Virus record (IMG/VR): IMGVR_UViG_3300007735_000795
Coordinates: 1-64,000 of that record
Source: a virus
Direction: 5' to 3' (one strand)
DNA: 64,000 nucleotides
Part shown: positions 1-8,898 of the stretch, piece by piece
How the letters are laid out: the number at the start of each line of letters is the position of its first letter
Numbering within the stretch: the stretch's first letter is position 1
Notes under the pieces: model-generated
What the model saw: only the letters and a program-made list of their open reading frames with translations
Told to the model about the DNA's origin: nothing
Database searches by the model: none
Program-made: the position numbers and the translations under genes

Positions 1-967
1 CATTGTCTATCATAAACAGTGTTAATGATACTAATTTGTCTTTAAATTCAGGATTGTGTTCTAGTCCTGGTTTAGAAATGTTAGAAACAACAATTTTATC
101 TTTTTGTTTTTCAACTTTAAAATCAGAAGGTACTACATTTTTAATATGATCTTTGTAATAATCAACTCGAGTTGGTTCTGAAGACATTTTAATGTCTATG
201 TCTTGGTTTTGTAATGGTTCAAAGAAATTAGTTGTTTCTTTTTTAGGGGTATTGTTATGTCCACATTTGTGACACATAAACAAATCATCTCCTCCATCTT
301 TTATTTTCCAAGTCCAACCACAATTATCACAAACTATACTATCACCTTCAATTTTTTCTTCAAGAAAATTTGTTATTTCTCCTCCTTCTTCTATTGAAGG
401 ATTTAATATGTTGTATATTTCTTCTTTATCTGCTTCATCAATATCAGGTAAGTATTTAAAGAATTCTTCTTTATTATCTAACACTGCTCTAGCAGCTGTT
501 CCACTAATACCACCAGCTGTTACAATGTTAATAGGTTCAATATTTGTTTTACCTAAAGCAGACTTAGTACGTTTTTCAAAATCAACAAAATCTTCTGGTT
601 TATCTTCTCTAGAACCTAAAAACCATTTAATTTTAGCATCGGGTTTATCTTTAGCTAAAGAATAAATAGATGTAATTGGATTAGAAGATGGAATAATGTT
701 TACTATACTAGGTAAGTAGTTTTTATAAATATTCCAAATTGCTAGTGATTGTTCTTGAGTGATATCTGATCTACCGCCACCTGTACCTACATAAAGGTTA
801 AATTCGGTTAGTTGAGGATACATTTCTAAAGCTTTTCTAACAACTTCAAAATGACCTTTTGTTGGGGGTTGAAATCCACCTCCAAATACACCTACAACTT
901 TATTAGATTCAGGTATATCAGCTTCAGATAAAAATGGTGTTATGAGTGATTTTACTAATGATTTCAT
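1..967 (-). CDS. Nucleotidyltransferase of the NMN adenylyltransferase/cytidylyltransferase fold, with zinc finger; C-terminus outside window
   Basis: This frame is open from an ATG at 967 to the left edge, giving 322 residues of an incomplete protein. Residues 28-40 hold the nucleotide-binding motif of the HIGH superfamily (FGGGFQPPTKGHF, with T-x-G-H in place of H-x-G-H), and residues 154-160 hold ISGTAAR, matching the ISxTxxR signature of NMN/pantetheine adenylyltransferases. A four-cysteine zinc finger follows (CxxC at 213-216 and 232-235). The substrate cannot be read from the sequence; NMN is a guess from the family. The first 15 residues are amphipathic and end in L-S-E, resembling a capsid-targeting peptide. 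The start overlaps the stop of the upstream kinase gene by ATGA, so the two are probably translated together. Confidence 0.8.
   Translation of the reverse strand, partial: MKSLVKSLITPFLSEADIPESNKVVGVFGGGFQPPTKGHFEVVRKALEMYPQLTEFNLYVGTGGGRSDITQEQSLAIWNIYKNYLPSIVNIIPSSNPITSIYSLAKDKPDAKIKWFLGSREDKPEDFVDFEKRTKSALGKTNIEPINIVTAGGISGTAARAVLDNKEEFFKYLPDIDEADKEEIYNILNPSIEEGGEITNFLEEKIEGDSIVCDNCGWTWKIKDGGDDLFMCHKCGHNNTPKKETTNFFEPLQNQDIDIKMSSEPTRVDYYKDHIKNVVPSDFKVEKQKDKIVVSNISKPGLEHNPEFKDKLVSLTLFMIDN
765..765. other. No separate element at this position (see late-type box at 1765-1774)
   Basis: This single base marks nothing on its own and should be ignored; the late-type box belongs at 1765-1774. Confidence 0.01.
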
Positions 968-1761
968 CCAACAAATTTTTTAACTATATTAGGTAACTCT
1001 TTGCTGTCAACAGGATTTAAATTAGCTTGAATACTATCGTAAGTATCAGCTATTTTATCTATATTTTTATCTAAAGTAACTTTAGTTTTAGCCCTATCTT
1101 TTTCTCTTTTTTCTAATTCTTCAGGTGATAATCCTGCATCACTTTTTCTAAAGGTTGATTGAAATTGACCTGATGCTAATAAATCTGAGAAATATTCTTT
1201 TAGTTTACCTTGCTGGTAAGCTGTTTCAAAATTAGCTATTTCAGATTGTTCTTCTTCAGAGGAAGGTGTATTAACTAAAATAAAATTATCACCAAAAATG
1301 CGTTTGTAATCTTCTAACAAATTGTAAACATTAGCCCATGTCCCTAAAACACCAGCTGCAGGTACTTTACGTTCACGCTTATAGTTTCTTAAAAATGATA
1401 CTATAGGATGAGCATAAACCATTATCATCATAGTTTCATACCCTTTATCATTTAACATGCCTAACGTGGGTTGAAGAGTTGATAAGTTAGAAGCAGTAGT
1501 ATCATAAATAAGATTTTGTTGATTGTTAACAGCGTTAGGTAAATCTGTTTTTCTTATTTGTGATGATGCTGCTGATAAATTCCCATACATTGGAGAATTT
1601 TTATCTTCAACATATCTGTCTGCATTTAAATCAACAAAATCTTTAAGTATAGGTTGTAAAGACTTTAGCACTGTTGATTTGCCAACCGATGCACCACCAG
1701 CCATTATGATAGCTTTAGGGTTATTTATAACCTCTTTTAATAAATCAGTTAGTTTTATCAT
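964..1761 (-). CDS. P-loop kinase, zeta-toxin/polynucleotide-kinase-like
   Basis: A 265-residue protein with a clear Walker A motif (GGASVGKST, residues 22-30) right after a short N-terminal peptide, then a hydrophobic strand ending in YDTTAS and an Arg-rich lid (RNYKRERKVP). This arrangement is typical of zeta-toxin-like or polynucleotide-kinase-like P-loop enzymes; the substrate is not evident. The C-terminal third is charged and probably helical. The first ten residues, MIKLTDLLKE, are identical to those of the GNAT-like protein at 24993-25868 and end in L-K-E, like a cleavable capsid-targeting peptide. Two late-type boxes (ATATTTAT) lie just upstream, one only 3 nt from the start. It overlaps the next gene by ATGA. 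Confidence 0.75.
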   Translation of the reverse strand: MIKLTDLLKEVINNPKAIIMAGGASVGKSTVLKSLQPILKDFVDLNADRYVEDKNSPMYGNLSAASSQIRKTDLPNAVNNQQNLIYDTTASNLSTLQPTLGMLNDKGYETMMIMVYAHPIVSFLRNYKRERKVPAAGVLGTWANVYNLLEDYKRIFGDNFILVNTPSSEEEQSEIANFETAYQQGKLKEYFSDLLASGQFQSTFRKSDAGLSPEELEKREKDRAKTKVTLDKNIDKIADTYDSIQANLNPVDSKELPNIVKKFVG

Positions 1762-1764
1762 TCA

Positions 1765-1774
1765 CATAAATATA
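1765..1774 (-). promoter_or_regulatory. Late-type promoter box
   Basis: TATATTTATG on the coding strand, 3 nt upstream of the kinase start. It fits the ATATTTAT box seen before many virion and lysis genes, and no TTTG element stands 20 nt upstream. If it works as a -7 box the transcript is almost leaderless. A second copy lies at 1809-1816. Confidence 0.45.
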
Positions 1775-1808
1775 ATAACAAAGCTTGACTAAGCCAAGTT
1801 TCTTATTA

Positions 1809-1816
1809 TAAATATT
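1809..1816 (-). promoter_or_regulatory. Late-type promoter box
   Basis: AATATTTA followed by T on the coding strand, about 48 nt upstream of the kinase start and overlapping the stop codon of the nuclease gene. It is identical in form to the boxes before 7203 and 17319. Confidence 0.4.
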
Positions 1817-2585
1817 AAATGTCTTCCCGTTTTGCAGTAGTTCGGAACGATTCAAATGAAGGGGATGATGTAGGATTTTCCAGATCAAATAATTTACGTA
1901 CCGTTTTGAATATTTCAATATTTTCTTCAAATGTACGTTCCGGTTCAACTATTTCCCATCCTTTACCTTGCATTTTATCCTTTTTAGGACCACGTTTAGA
2001 TGATTTTAACCATAGTATTCCGTTGCGTTGAGCCTCTTTTCCGTAACATTCTTTGTAACATTGTGAATAAACAGCAGTTTGTAATTCATATGTAGTCTGG
2101 ATTTGGTTTGATGTTTTAAAATCTATAACCCAAAGTTCATCATTAATTTCACAAACCATATCACATGTACCTGCTACTTTTAATTCATCAGAGAATAGAT
2201 GTACTTCAGTTTCAATAAGTTTAGGTTTATGAGTTTCCCAAAACTCTACAAAACGTAAAAACATTTGCCACACATCAGGATTATACTGTGGTGTTCCAAA
2301 TTTGTTTAAAAATTGTAGTTCGGCTCCATTTAAATACTCTTCAATCATTTCATGAACTTGAGTACCTTCTTCAGCTGCTTTTTTAACAATGTATTCTGAA
2401 GCGTATCCTACTTTCTTAAGCCAATCTTCAAAAAATTTACCTTTTGGATAATAACTTAAAACATAAGTTACAGATGGATAATAATTACCATTTCGTCTAT
2501 AAAAACGAGAATCTGGTAGTGTAATTTGTTTATGGTCGTCAGATATTTCTAAAATCCGATCATAAGAGTGTTTAATTGTACTCAT
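1815..2585 (-). CDS. PD-(D/E)XK nuclease (RecB/Cas4-like exonuclease domain)
   Basis: A 256-residue protein whose centre carries the PD-(D/E)XK core: V-A-G-T-C-D-M-V supplies the first acidic residue, then a strand with V-I-D-F-K-T-S supplies the D-x-K pair, followed by the helix YELQTAVYSQCY with the conserved Gln seen in RecB-type nucleases. An acidic residue upstream (the H-E-M-I-E-E-Y helix) fits the same fold. Such phage proteins are single-strand or end-processing nucleases in recombination and replication. The gene overlaps the primase by four bases (ATGA), which supports a replication role. Confidence 0.8.
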   Translation of the reverse strand: MSTIKHSYDRILEISDDHKQITLPDSRFYRRNGNYYPSVTYVLSYYPKGKFFEDWLKKVGYASEYIVKKAAEEGTQVHEMIEEYLNGAELQFLNKFGTPQYNPDVWQMFLRFVEFWETHKPKLIETEVHLFSDELKVAGTCDMVCEINDELWVIDFKTSNQIQTTYELQTAVYSQCYKECYGKEAQRNGILWLKSSKRGPKKDKMQGKGWEIVEPERTFEENIEIFKTVRKLFDLENPTSSPSFESFRTTAKREDI

Positions 2586-3514
2586 ACTAATTCTAATTTT
2601 TTCTCAAACAAGTTTGAGAATGTTAGGGGTTGAGTGGTCTGTATTAATTTAGTAAAATTTTCAAATCCCATTTCACTTGGGTCTTTGTCTTGTAGTTCTA
2701 CTAAATAAACCTCTTTACCTTCATTTAATAATTCTTCACAGAACGTTAATGCTTGTTTAATAGCATCTTTATCTAAAGCAATATATATTTTTTGCACCTG
2801 TGAGGTGACGAGTTTTTTCTTTAATTTATCCTGAATGTTTTTACCTAGTAAAGGTATTACATTACGTTTAATAGCCATCATATCAAATGGACCTTCACAT
2901 AAAATAATAGGTAAATTCCAATTTATAAAAAATTCAAATGGAACAATATTTCTTGATACATTTGGATTCTTATATTTGGACCTAGAAAATTCTTCAAATC
3001 CTCTAGAAGTAAAATAATTTAAATTACCTTTTTCATCATATGAAGGTATAACAATCATATTAGAGTAAGGTCCATGTTCACAGTAACCAATTTGATATTT
3101 TAATATATCATATTTGGTAATACCACGGCGTTTTAGGTATGCTAAAGCGCGTCTACCAATGAGATTATTAGCAGTCACATCAGTTAGTGGAACAAATTCT
3201 TCAGGTAATTTAACTTGCTCTAAATTAACTTCTACTTGATCTGATTTGGATGAACCAACTAATGATTGTAATTCTTGTAGTTTATCAACAGTTACTTTAA
3301 GATGTTTAAATAAACGAGATATTTTTCTTCCTTTAGTATTACAAACCCAACAATGCCAAGGGTTATCACCTTTAGCATTGGTGTCCATGTTTACTTCAAG
3401 TTTAGGTTTATGGTGATTACAAAATGGACAGTGATATGCCCTATTGTTTTTAGATGTATTTTTACCTTTACCTAAAACTGAGTCTACTAGTGTTACTAAT
3501 AACTGGTTTATCAT
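2582..3514 (-). CDS. DNA primase (zinc finger plus TOPRIM domain)
   Basis: A 310-residue protein. The N-terminus has a CHC2-type zinc finger with C29, C32, C55 and C58. The middle and C-terminal parts hold a TOPRIM domain: the L-C-E-G-P-F-D-M-M stretch gives the catalytic Glu, and I-A-L-D-K-D-A gives the D-x-D-like metal site. It would make RNA primers for the phage fork. No fused helicase domain is visible, so the helicase is presumably elsewhere in the genome, as for T4 gp61 and gp41. It is shorter than DnaG because the C-terminal helicase-binding domain is absent. Confidence 0.88.
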   Translation of the reverse strand: MINQLLVTLVDSVLGKGKNTSKNNRAYHCPFCNHHKPKLEVNMDTNAKGDNPWHCWVCNTKGRKISRLFKHLKVTVDKLQELQSLVGSSKSDQVEVNLEQVKLPEEFVPLTDVTANNLIGRRALAYLKRRGITKYDILKYQIGYCEHGPYSNMIVIPSYDEKGNLNYFTSRGFEEFSRSKYKNPNVSRNIVPFEFFINWNLPIILCEGPFDMMAIKRNVIPLLGKNIQDKLKKKLVTSQVQKIYIALDKDAIKQALTFCEELLNEGKEVYLVELQDKDPSEMGFENFTKLIQTTQPLTFSNLFEKKLELV

Positions 3515-3517
3515 AAT

Positions 3518-3982
3518 TTATAATATAAGTAAAGAAGGTTGGGGGTAAAAGTCTTTTTTAAAATACCTTCCTTGTATATTATCATTGTAACTGTCTATTT
3601 CTAAACATTTTGATACAAACTGATGTTTAGCCTCTAAATATGATAAATGTTTTGATGTAAAAGCAAATTCAAGTATTTCCTTATAAAATAAATTTTCACC
3701 TAAATTTTTAACATCTTCTAATAGTGGTTTACAACTGCCCCAATATGTTTTCCAGTCACTTTCAGCAAATGTAATTTCCTTGGTTTTTTTACGACCAGGA
3801 CCAGTTTGAGTAGATACAGCTTTTTTTCCTAATTTTTTTGTTTTTTTATGGATTAAAAACTTTTTACCAATGTAAAATTGGTTAGTTTGAATGTTTGTAA
3901 TTTTATAAACAAATCCAAAGCATCCTTCTGGAAAATCTTCTATTTTGTCTATAACCTGATTTTGATACGACCATTTATTCAT
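3518..3982 (-). CDS. GIY-YIG family endonuclease-like protein
   Basis: A 154-residue protein with a GIY-YIG signature near its N-terminus: F-V-Y-K-I-T-N, a short turn, then Q-F-Y-I-G-K-K (about residues 24-41). A basic loop rich in Lys and Arg follows, then E-x-D-W-K-T-Y-W-G-S, which is common in phage members of this family. It could be a free-standing homing nuclease of the Seg type or a DNA-repair or restriction-type nuclease. It sits three bases upstream of the primase and is co-oriented with it. Confidence 0.7.
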   Translation of the reverse strand: MNKWSYQNQVIDKIEDFPEGCFGFVYKITNIQTNQFYIGKKFLIHKKTKKLGKKAVSTQTGPGRKKTKEITFAESDWKTYWGSCKPLLEDVKNLGENLFYKEILEFAFTSKHLSYLEAKHQFVSKCLEIDSYNDNIQGRYFKKDFYPQPSLLIL

Positions 3983-3988
3983 AAAAAA

Positions 3989-5488
3989 TTATCTGTCAAT
4001 ATTTACTAAAATAGACATGTCTGTTGTTCTGCTTGTAGGAAGTGGTTGAGCAAGTTTTGCTACTGCTAATAATTCATTATCATCATTATATAAACCCACT
4101 GTTGTAACGTATGGAGCAAAAAATGAACCTGTTACAAAATCATATACTTGTCCAGCCGAATTTATAGAAGCACTTGTTAATAATTGGTTTATACTTCCTG
4201 AGATTAAACTAGGATTTAATGAGTAATTAAATTCATTTTCTCTAATAGTACATTTATATTGAGTTTCATAAATTGTTCTTGCACTTTGGAAACTGCAAGT
4301 AGCATTGCTTTCACTTATAAATGAATTAGCCACTAAATTAGTATCTGTCAATGCAATTAATCCATGAGAATAAGTTATTACACCTAAATTTTTAGATTCA
4401 TCATCTATTCTAACTATGTTACCTTCTCCATTATCTTTAAAAGATATTTTTCCTGATCCTGAATCTAAAACTTTATATTGTATGTTGGGGATTGTAGAAG
4501 CAGCAGCTGGGTCAGATGGGTTAAAATTAGGGATTAAAACTATATTTGAATTAGTATATGTTAAATTAGAAGCAGATAAATATAAGTAAGTGGTTAATGA
4601 TTGAGAAAGTTGTAAACTTGCACTTGTTATTATTGTATAATTGTTATTACCATTATCAATTGCTAAAGACATTGTTATACTACTAGCTGTAGCTTCTACT
4701 ACATAAGGAACTCCTCCAACTAAAACAGTATAACTAGTAGTACTAGTACTATAATTTTGAGGAGCAACATACAATGACGAAGAATTTCCAGGAAATGAAC
4801 ATGTAACTTCTATGTTGTAAGGGAAAAGAAGTTGAGAAGGTGTTGTTATTCCTCCTGAAAACCAGTTTAATACATTATTATTAATAGACCAAGAAATTGG
4901 ACTATATATGCTTCCACTTCCATTTATTAAAGGATAACCATTAATTTCTGATTTAACAAAAAAACTACTTGTTAAAGAAGCAGAAACTATTATTGAATTT
5001 GGAATATAAGCATATGTGTATCTAAAAGTATTAGGGTTAATATAATCCCCAAACATTTTTTTAGGAATAGAAATAACACTTACTTTATCATATGAACCTG
5101 TAGGAAATTCTCTTGATTGAGATAAGGTTGTTTGAAGATAATTATCAAATCTGCTATAAACATTTGTTGTTAAATTACTTTCAACTATGTTACCATTTAA
5201 ATCTGTAACTATATAAGACCCACTTATTGGGTTAGGAATGTAATTAGTATAGTAAAGTTGCTTTACACTATTATAAACATCTCTTTGGTATTGAGTTGAT
5301 ATACGTCCTGTTGTAGGATCACTTTCAGATACAAAAAAATCAGAATTAGGAATATTTACTCCTATAAAACGATCAATACCAACACTAGCAGTTTCAAAAG
5401 AAGCTGTTCCTTCAAAAGTAAAACTTTTGTTAACTACAAAGGGTGTTATGATAACATCCTGTGATGTAAGAGATTTGAAGGCACTCAT
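3989..5488 (-). CDS. Virion structural protein (tail/baseplate-associated), paralogous C-terminal domain
   Basis: A 499-residue protein rich in Ser, Thr, Asn and Tyr, as is usual for beta-rich tail-fibre or baseplate-periphery proteins. Its last 110 residues match the C-terminus of the next protein (5492-6532): both have C-x-x-R-x-x-E-F-N-Y-x-x-N-P-S-x-I-S-G-S, then T-x-V-G-(L/M)-Y-N-D-(D/N)-N-E-L-L-A-V-A-K-L. The shared module probably anchors two different N-terminal domains to the same place on the virion. It is the last gene of the structural block. The exact role is unknown. Confidence 0.7.
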   Translation of the reverse strand: MSAFKSLTSQDVIITPFVVNKSFTFEGTASFETASVGIDRFIGVNIPNSDFFVSESDPTTGRISTQYQRDVYNSVKQLYYTNYIPNPISGSYIVTDLNGNIVESNLTTNVYSRFDNYLQTTLSQSREFPTGSYDKVSVISIPKKMFGDYINPNTFRYTYAYIPNSIIVSASLTSSFFVKSEINGYPLINGSGSIYSPISWSINNNVLNWFSGGITTPSQLLFPYNIEVTCSFPGNSSSLYVAPQNYSTSTTSYTVLVGGVPYVVEATASSITMSLAIDNGNNNYTIITSASLQLSQSLTTYLYLSASNLTYTNSNIVLIPNFNPSDPAAASTIPNIQYKVLDSGSGKISFKDNGEGNIVRIDDESKNLGVITYSHGLIALTDTNLVANSFISESNATCSFQSARTIYETQYKCTIRENEFNYSLNPSLISGSINQLLTSASINSAGQVYDFVTGSFFAPYVTTVGLYNDDNELLAVAKLAQPLPTSRTTDMSILVNIDR

Positions 5489-5491
5489 TCA

Positions 5492-6532
5492 TCAAAAGTC
5501 TAACTTAACTCTAACTAAAGTTTCTTTAGTAAAATCTTTTTTAAGTGGTTTTGATAGTTTAGCTACTGCTAATAACTCATTGTTATCATTATACATTCCC
5601 ACAGATGTAATATATGTTTGAGGATTTTGTATAAATTGATCATATAATACTAAACCTGTACTACCAGAAATAAAACTTGGATTTTCAGTATAATTAAATT
5701 CTGCGTTTCGTGCTCTACAGAATACAAAATCTGAGGTTATTGTTTCTTGACTGTTAAGAGCAAAACTATTTCCATCATTTATTGTAACAAATAATTTTGC
5801 AGGAGCATTATCATCATTATTACTAGTAGGAGTATAGCCTAAAGCTATTCCTCCACTTACTGCAAATAAATTAAGAGCAGACTTATTAAGAATAATAGTA
5901 CCAATATCTGGTAGAAACAAACCATATGAACCTGAAACTGTCATTCCATTTGCCACAGCACCAGCTGGAGTAGAACCGGCTCCAATAGCTGAACCATTAC
6001 TACCTGAAACTATTTGGTATACTCTACCACAATCTAAAAATGAATCAACTGTAACATTATTACTATTGTCTGTTAGTTGAATAGTTGCTGCTCCTTTAGT
6101 TAAATTCAAATTTAAACTACCAGGAAATAAAGATTGTTTAAATCTTGCTCTTTCTATTGTAATAGCAAAAAAGTCTTGATAGACAGGAGTTACAGTACTA
6201 AAAGAAAAATCTGTATTTTCATCTCCATATATTAAATTTCTAAATTGACCAAACACAGTTCTAGTTGGTGATAATCCATTAATACCTGCTTGATACAATA
6301 AGGAACCAGATCCATATTTGTTACCATATGTTATATTAAACTGTATTTCTGCATTTGTATTAGAAGGATCTAATTGATAAACATTAAGATAATAATCTCC
6401 ACTAGGTGATCCTTCTTGAATAGAAGAAGTATAAAAATCAGTTAATGTTGTAACGTTATTAGTCCATGCTGGGGATGTTATTGAATCTGCACTAACTACA
6501 AAATCTTCTGGGTCTAGTCTTTTATAAGCCAT
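5492..6532 (-). CDS. Virion structural protein, paralogous C-terminal domain
   Basis: A 346-residue beta-rich protein that shares its C-terminal domain (about the last 90 residues, from C-R-A-R-N-A-E-F-N-Y onwards) with the protein at 3989-5488. The N-terminal 240 residues are unrelated between the two. The genes are only three bases apart, so this looks like tandem duplication followed by domain exchange. A host-facing or fibre-attachment role is inferred from composition and from its place downstream of the baseplate genes. Confidence 0.7.
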   Translation of the reverse strand: MAYKRLDPEDFVVSADSITSPAWTNNVTTLTDFYTSSIQEGSPSGDYYLNVYQLDPSNTNAEIQFNITYGNKYGSGSLLYQAGINGLSPTRTVFGQFRNLIYGDENTDFSFSTVTPVYQDFFAITIERARFKQSLFPGSLNLNLTKGAATIQLTDNSNNVTVDSFLDCGRVYQIVSGSNGSAIGAGSTPAGAVANGMTVSGSYGLFLPDIGTIILNKSALNLFAVSGGIALGYTPTSNNDDNAPAKLFVTINDGNSFALNSQETITSDFVFCRARNAEFNYTENPSFISGSTGLVLYDQFIQNPQTYITSVGMYNDNNELLAVAKLSKPLKKDFTKETLVRVKLDF

Positions 6533-6543
6533 TTATTTATTTT

Positions 6544-7203
6544 TTAGTCGTTTTTACTTATGTTTACAGGAATAGTTACTCTTGCACCACTATCTCTACC
6601 AACAACTGTTAAAGTTGTAGTAATTGTATTCACACCAGTTGGGAATAAAATATTAACAGTTGTAGCTGTTAAATTAATACTTGTACCAATAACAGTTTTA
6701 GAAACATTTGTTCCTAAAGTAGTTGTTGAATTTAAAGAAGTAGCTTGAGTTGTATTAATACCAACACCTGTAAATGTGTTTAATAATCTTACATCTGCTA
6801 TAGTTGCTGTATAACCAGATGATTCAAATGTATTAAGACTACTTAAATAATTTAAAGTTTGAGGAGTAATTGTAACTGAAGCACCTTGATTTAAGGTTAT
6901 TGAAGCATATCCTAAATTTAAAATTGGAAGTTTAGAAGTACCTCTAGGTAAAGTAGTTAATAAGTACTTCATTGCTTGTGTTTCGTCAGGAAATGCTTCT
7001 AATAGAGGCATATTATCAATTGCTTGTCCGTAATATGCAGAACCTGAAGGATGGTTTGGATTATAAAGTGTATAATCAATTTCATCATCTGCTAAAGCAA
7101 ACTGTGTTATACGAAATGAACCATCATTTTTGGCTAATAACTCTCTACCTTTACGAGTTAAAATAGCATCAACTGTGATTACTGAATTATTAAGAAATCC
7201 CAT
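6544..7203 (-). CDS. Conserved virion structural protein
   Basis: A 219-residue protein beginning with a conserved module: V-D-A-I-L-T-R-K-G-R-E-L-L-A-K-N-D-G-S-F, then an I-T-Q-F-A-L-A-D-D-E-I-D-Y segment. I recognise this N-terminal module from tail-region proteins of environmental T4-like phages, but its function has no settled name. The C-terminal half is Thr-rich and looks like an Ig-like beta domain. A late-type box lies 18 nt upstream of the start. Confidence 0.7.
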   Translation of the reverse strand: MGFLNNSVITVDAILTRKGRELLAKNDGSFRITQFALADDEIDYTLYNPNHPSGSAYYGQAIDNMPLLEAFPDETQAMKYLLTTLPRGTSKLPILNLGYASITLNQGASVTITPQTLNYLSSLNTFESSGYTATIADVRLLNTFTGVGINTTQATSLNSTTTLGTNVSKTVIGTSINLTATTVNILFPTGVNTITTTLTVVGRDSGARVTIPVNISKND

Positions 7204-7221
7204 TTTTTATTATTTTTATTA

Positions 7222-7229
7222 TAAATATT
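7222..7229 (-). promoter_or_regulatory. Late-type promoter box
   Basis: AATATTTA followed by TAAT on the coding strand, 18 nt upstream of the structural gene starting at 7203. There is no TTTG element at the early spacing. Confidence 0.45.
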
Positions 7230-8898
7230 AGTATATTACACCTTCTGCCGTAAGTCTTTTAATTATATTACTATAATTGTCTTTTAATTTTTGAGAAGCA
7301 TTTTCAGGAAACAAAATTAATGTAGGTTGAGGAGGAGATCCAGGATCTGGATTTAGATAATTAAATGGTCCTTTAGCAGGATAAAGATTTTCTACATATA
7401 AATTTACAATTGATGTATTGTTATTTTCATCTATTCTATAAATGTTAAAATTATTAATTGATCCTGATGGGAATTGACTTCCTGTTCCAGTTGTAGTAGG
7501 TGTATCCAGAAAAGGAGTCCCACCAGTTACTACTTGAGGAGTTACATATAATGCTGTTAACCCTGTACCATAAAAATCTTCGTATATTCCTTCAATAAAA
7601 TGTAAATTAACATTAGGATTAGGAAAATTCCAATACCCAAATCGTATAAAGTCTCCAGCTCTTATTTGGTTAAAAGGAATTACTTCTACACCTCCAAATT
7701 GAAAAGCTTCTGAAAGAGGATCTAATTGTTGAGGAAAAGTATTAAACATTCCTGAAGCAGTAGGAGAAAGAAATAATAATGAAGAATTAGGACTAAGACC
7801 ATTAAATGATCCAGTAATATTCCAAACATTAACAATATAAGGATTAAACCATGAATTAATACCATTTTGATATACAATTTGTCCTATAACACTTTGTGCT
7901 GGGGATTCAGGTTCAAATTTATAAAAACATTCATTTGAGGATGCTTTTAAATTAAACCGTGGTTTTATAGTTGTTGGACCTCCATAATAAAGCCATTCAA
8001 TTTGAAATTCATCATTTTCATTCATGTCTAAAAAATCTGAGGTTTCATTAATCAATCCATCTGCACCGGTGTAAGCAGTATTAGAAAAAACAATAGTACC
8101 ATTAGATTCCCATAAAACTGTATTGGTAGTTATATTTCTTACTCTCCATGCGATTCCAATTGGTGGGTCAACATAACTATTAGTAGGATTACCATTACTT
8201 GTTAGTATTTTTTTAAAAGGCATATATACTCTTACTTTAAATCTAGTATTAGCACTATCTGTACTATAATTTATTAATTTGTAAGTATTAACATTCCAAT
8301 TACTTGCTAAACCACCTGTATTAAAATTAGGAGTATCATTTAAAGCATTTGAAAACATATAACTAGCAGTTATCCAAGTGCTTGTAGATAATGGAACGTT
8401 TCCTGATGGAAAACCAGAATTAGTTCCCCAAAGTTTATTAAGATTTTGAACTACAAAATCCTGAGAGTAAGCATTAGCAAAACTCATTGTTTGAACAAAG
8501 TCTCCTGCTCCTGTACCATAAGTAGTTATTAAAATATTTTGAAAAAAACCAGGTCCCATACTGGTATGGGTACCACTGAATGGAGGATAGTTAAGATTTG
8601 CATCACCTGTATTAGATATTACTCTAACTTGAACTCTTTTACCACGACCAAAAACATTTTTTATAATAGAAGAAACTACAACATCACCATCACTAGGAGT
8701 ATAAACTTCTCCATTTTCATCTATTAAAACATTTATAGCATATTTTACAGATTGTATAATTTCAGGTTCACTACGTCCTAAAGTACCGACGCAAAAAGCC
8801 ATGTATGTATCAGTTTGGTCTACTATAGAAGTAGCTGATAAGTCTCCTGTGTAGTAACCAGGATCATTAAGAGGATTGTATGTGTAATTATTAGACAT
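7228..8898 (-). CDS. Virion structural protein (tail/fibre-associated)
   Basis: A 556-residue protein with no motif I can assign. It is rich in Asn, Thr, Ser, Tyr and Pro, has no signal peptide or membrane segment, and lies between the giant 1425-residue fibre-type protein and the conserved 219-residue protein. The N-terminal part contains Y-M-A-F-C-V-G-T-L-G-R-S-E-P-E-I; the rest reads as beta-sandwich sequence. A structural role is inferred from position and composition. Confidence 0.62.
   Translation of the reverse strand: MSNNYTYNPLNDPGYYTGDLSATSIVDQTDTYMAFCVGTLGRSEPEIIQSVKYAINVLIDENGEVYTPSDGDVVVSSIIKNVFGRGKRVQVRVISNTGDANLNYPPFSGTHTSMGPGFFQNILITTYGTGAGDFVQTMSFANAYSQDFVVQNLNKLWGTNSGFPSGNVPLSTSTWITASYMFSNALNDTPNFNTGGLASNWNVNTYKLINYSTDSANTRFKVRVYMPFKKILTSNGNPTNSYVDPPIGIAWRVRNITTNTVLWESNGTIVFSNTAYTGADGLINETSDFLDMNENDEFQIEWLYYGGPTTIKPRFNLKASSNECFYKFEPESPAQSVIGQIVYQNGINSWFNPYIVNVWNITGSFNGLSPNSSLLFLSPTASGMFNTFPQQLDPLSEAFQFGGVEVIPFNQIRAGDFIRFGYWNFPNPNVNLHFIEGIYEDFYGTGLTALYVTPQVVTGGTPFLDTPTTTGTGSQFPSGSINNFNIYRIDENNNTSIVNLYVENLYPAKGPFNYLNPDPGSPPQPTLILFPENASQKLKDNYSNIIKRLTAEGVIY

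Noticed and set aside
408-665. Plus-strand frame inside the nucleotidyltransferase gene
   Set aside because: The minus-strand frame is longer, contains clear motifs and is open to the window edge; all other genes are also on the minus strand.
1-1761. A complete NAD+ restoration pathway (NARP-like)
   Set aside because: Only an adenylyltransferase-type enzyme and a kinase are visible; no nicotinamide phosphoribosyltransferase or Prs homologue is in the window.
1745-1948. Minus-strand frame of 67 codons overlapping the nuclease and kinase genes
   Set aside because: It lies in a different frame across the end of a motif-bearing gene and has no motif of its own.
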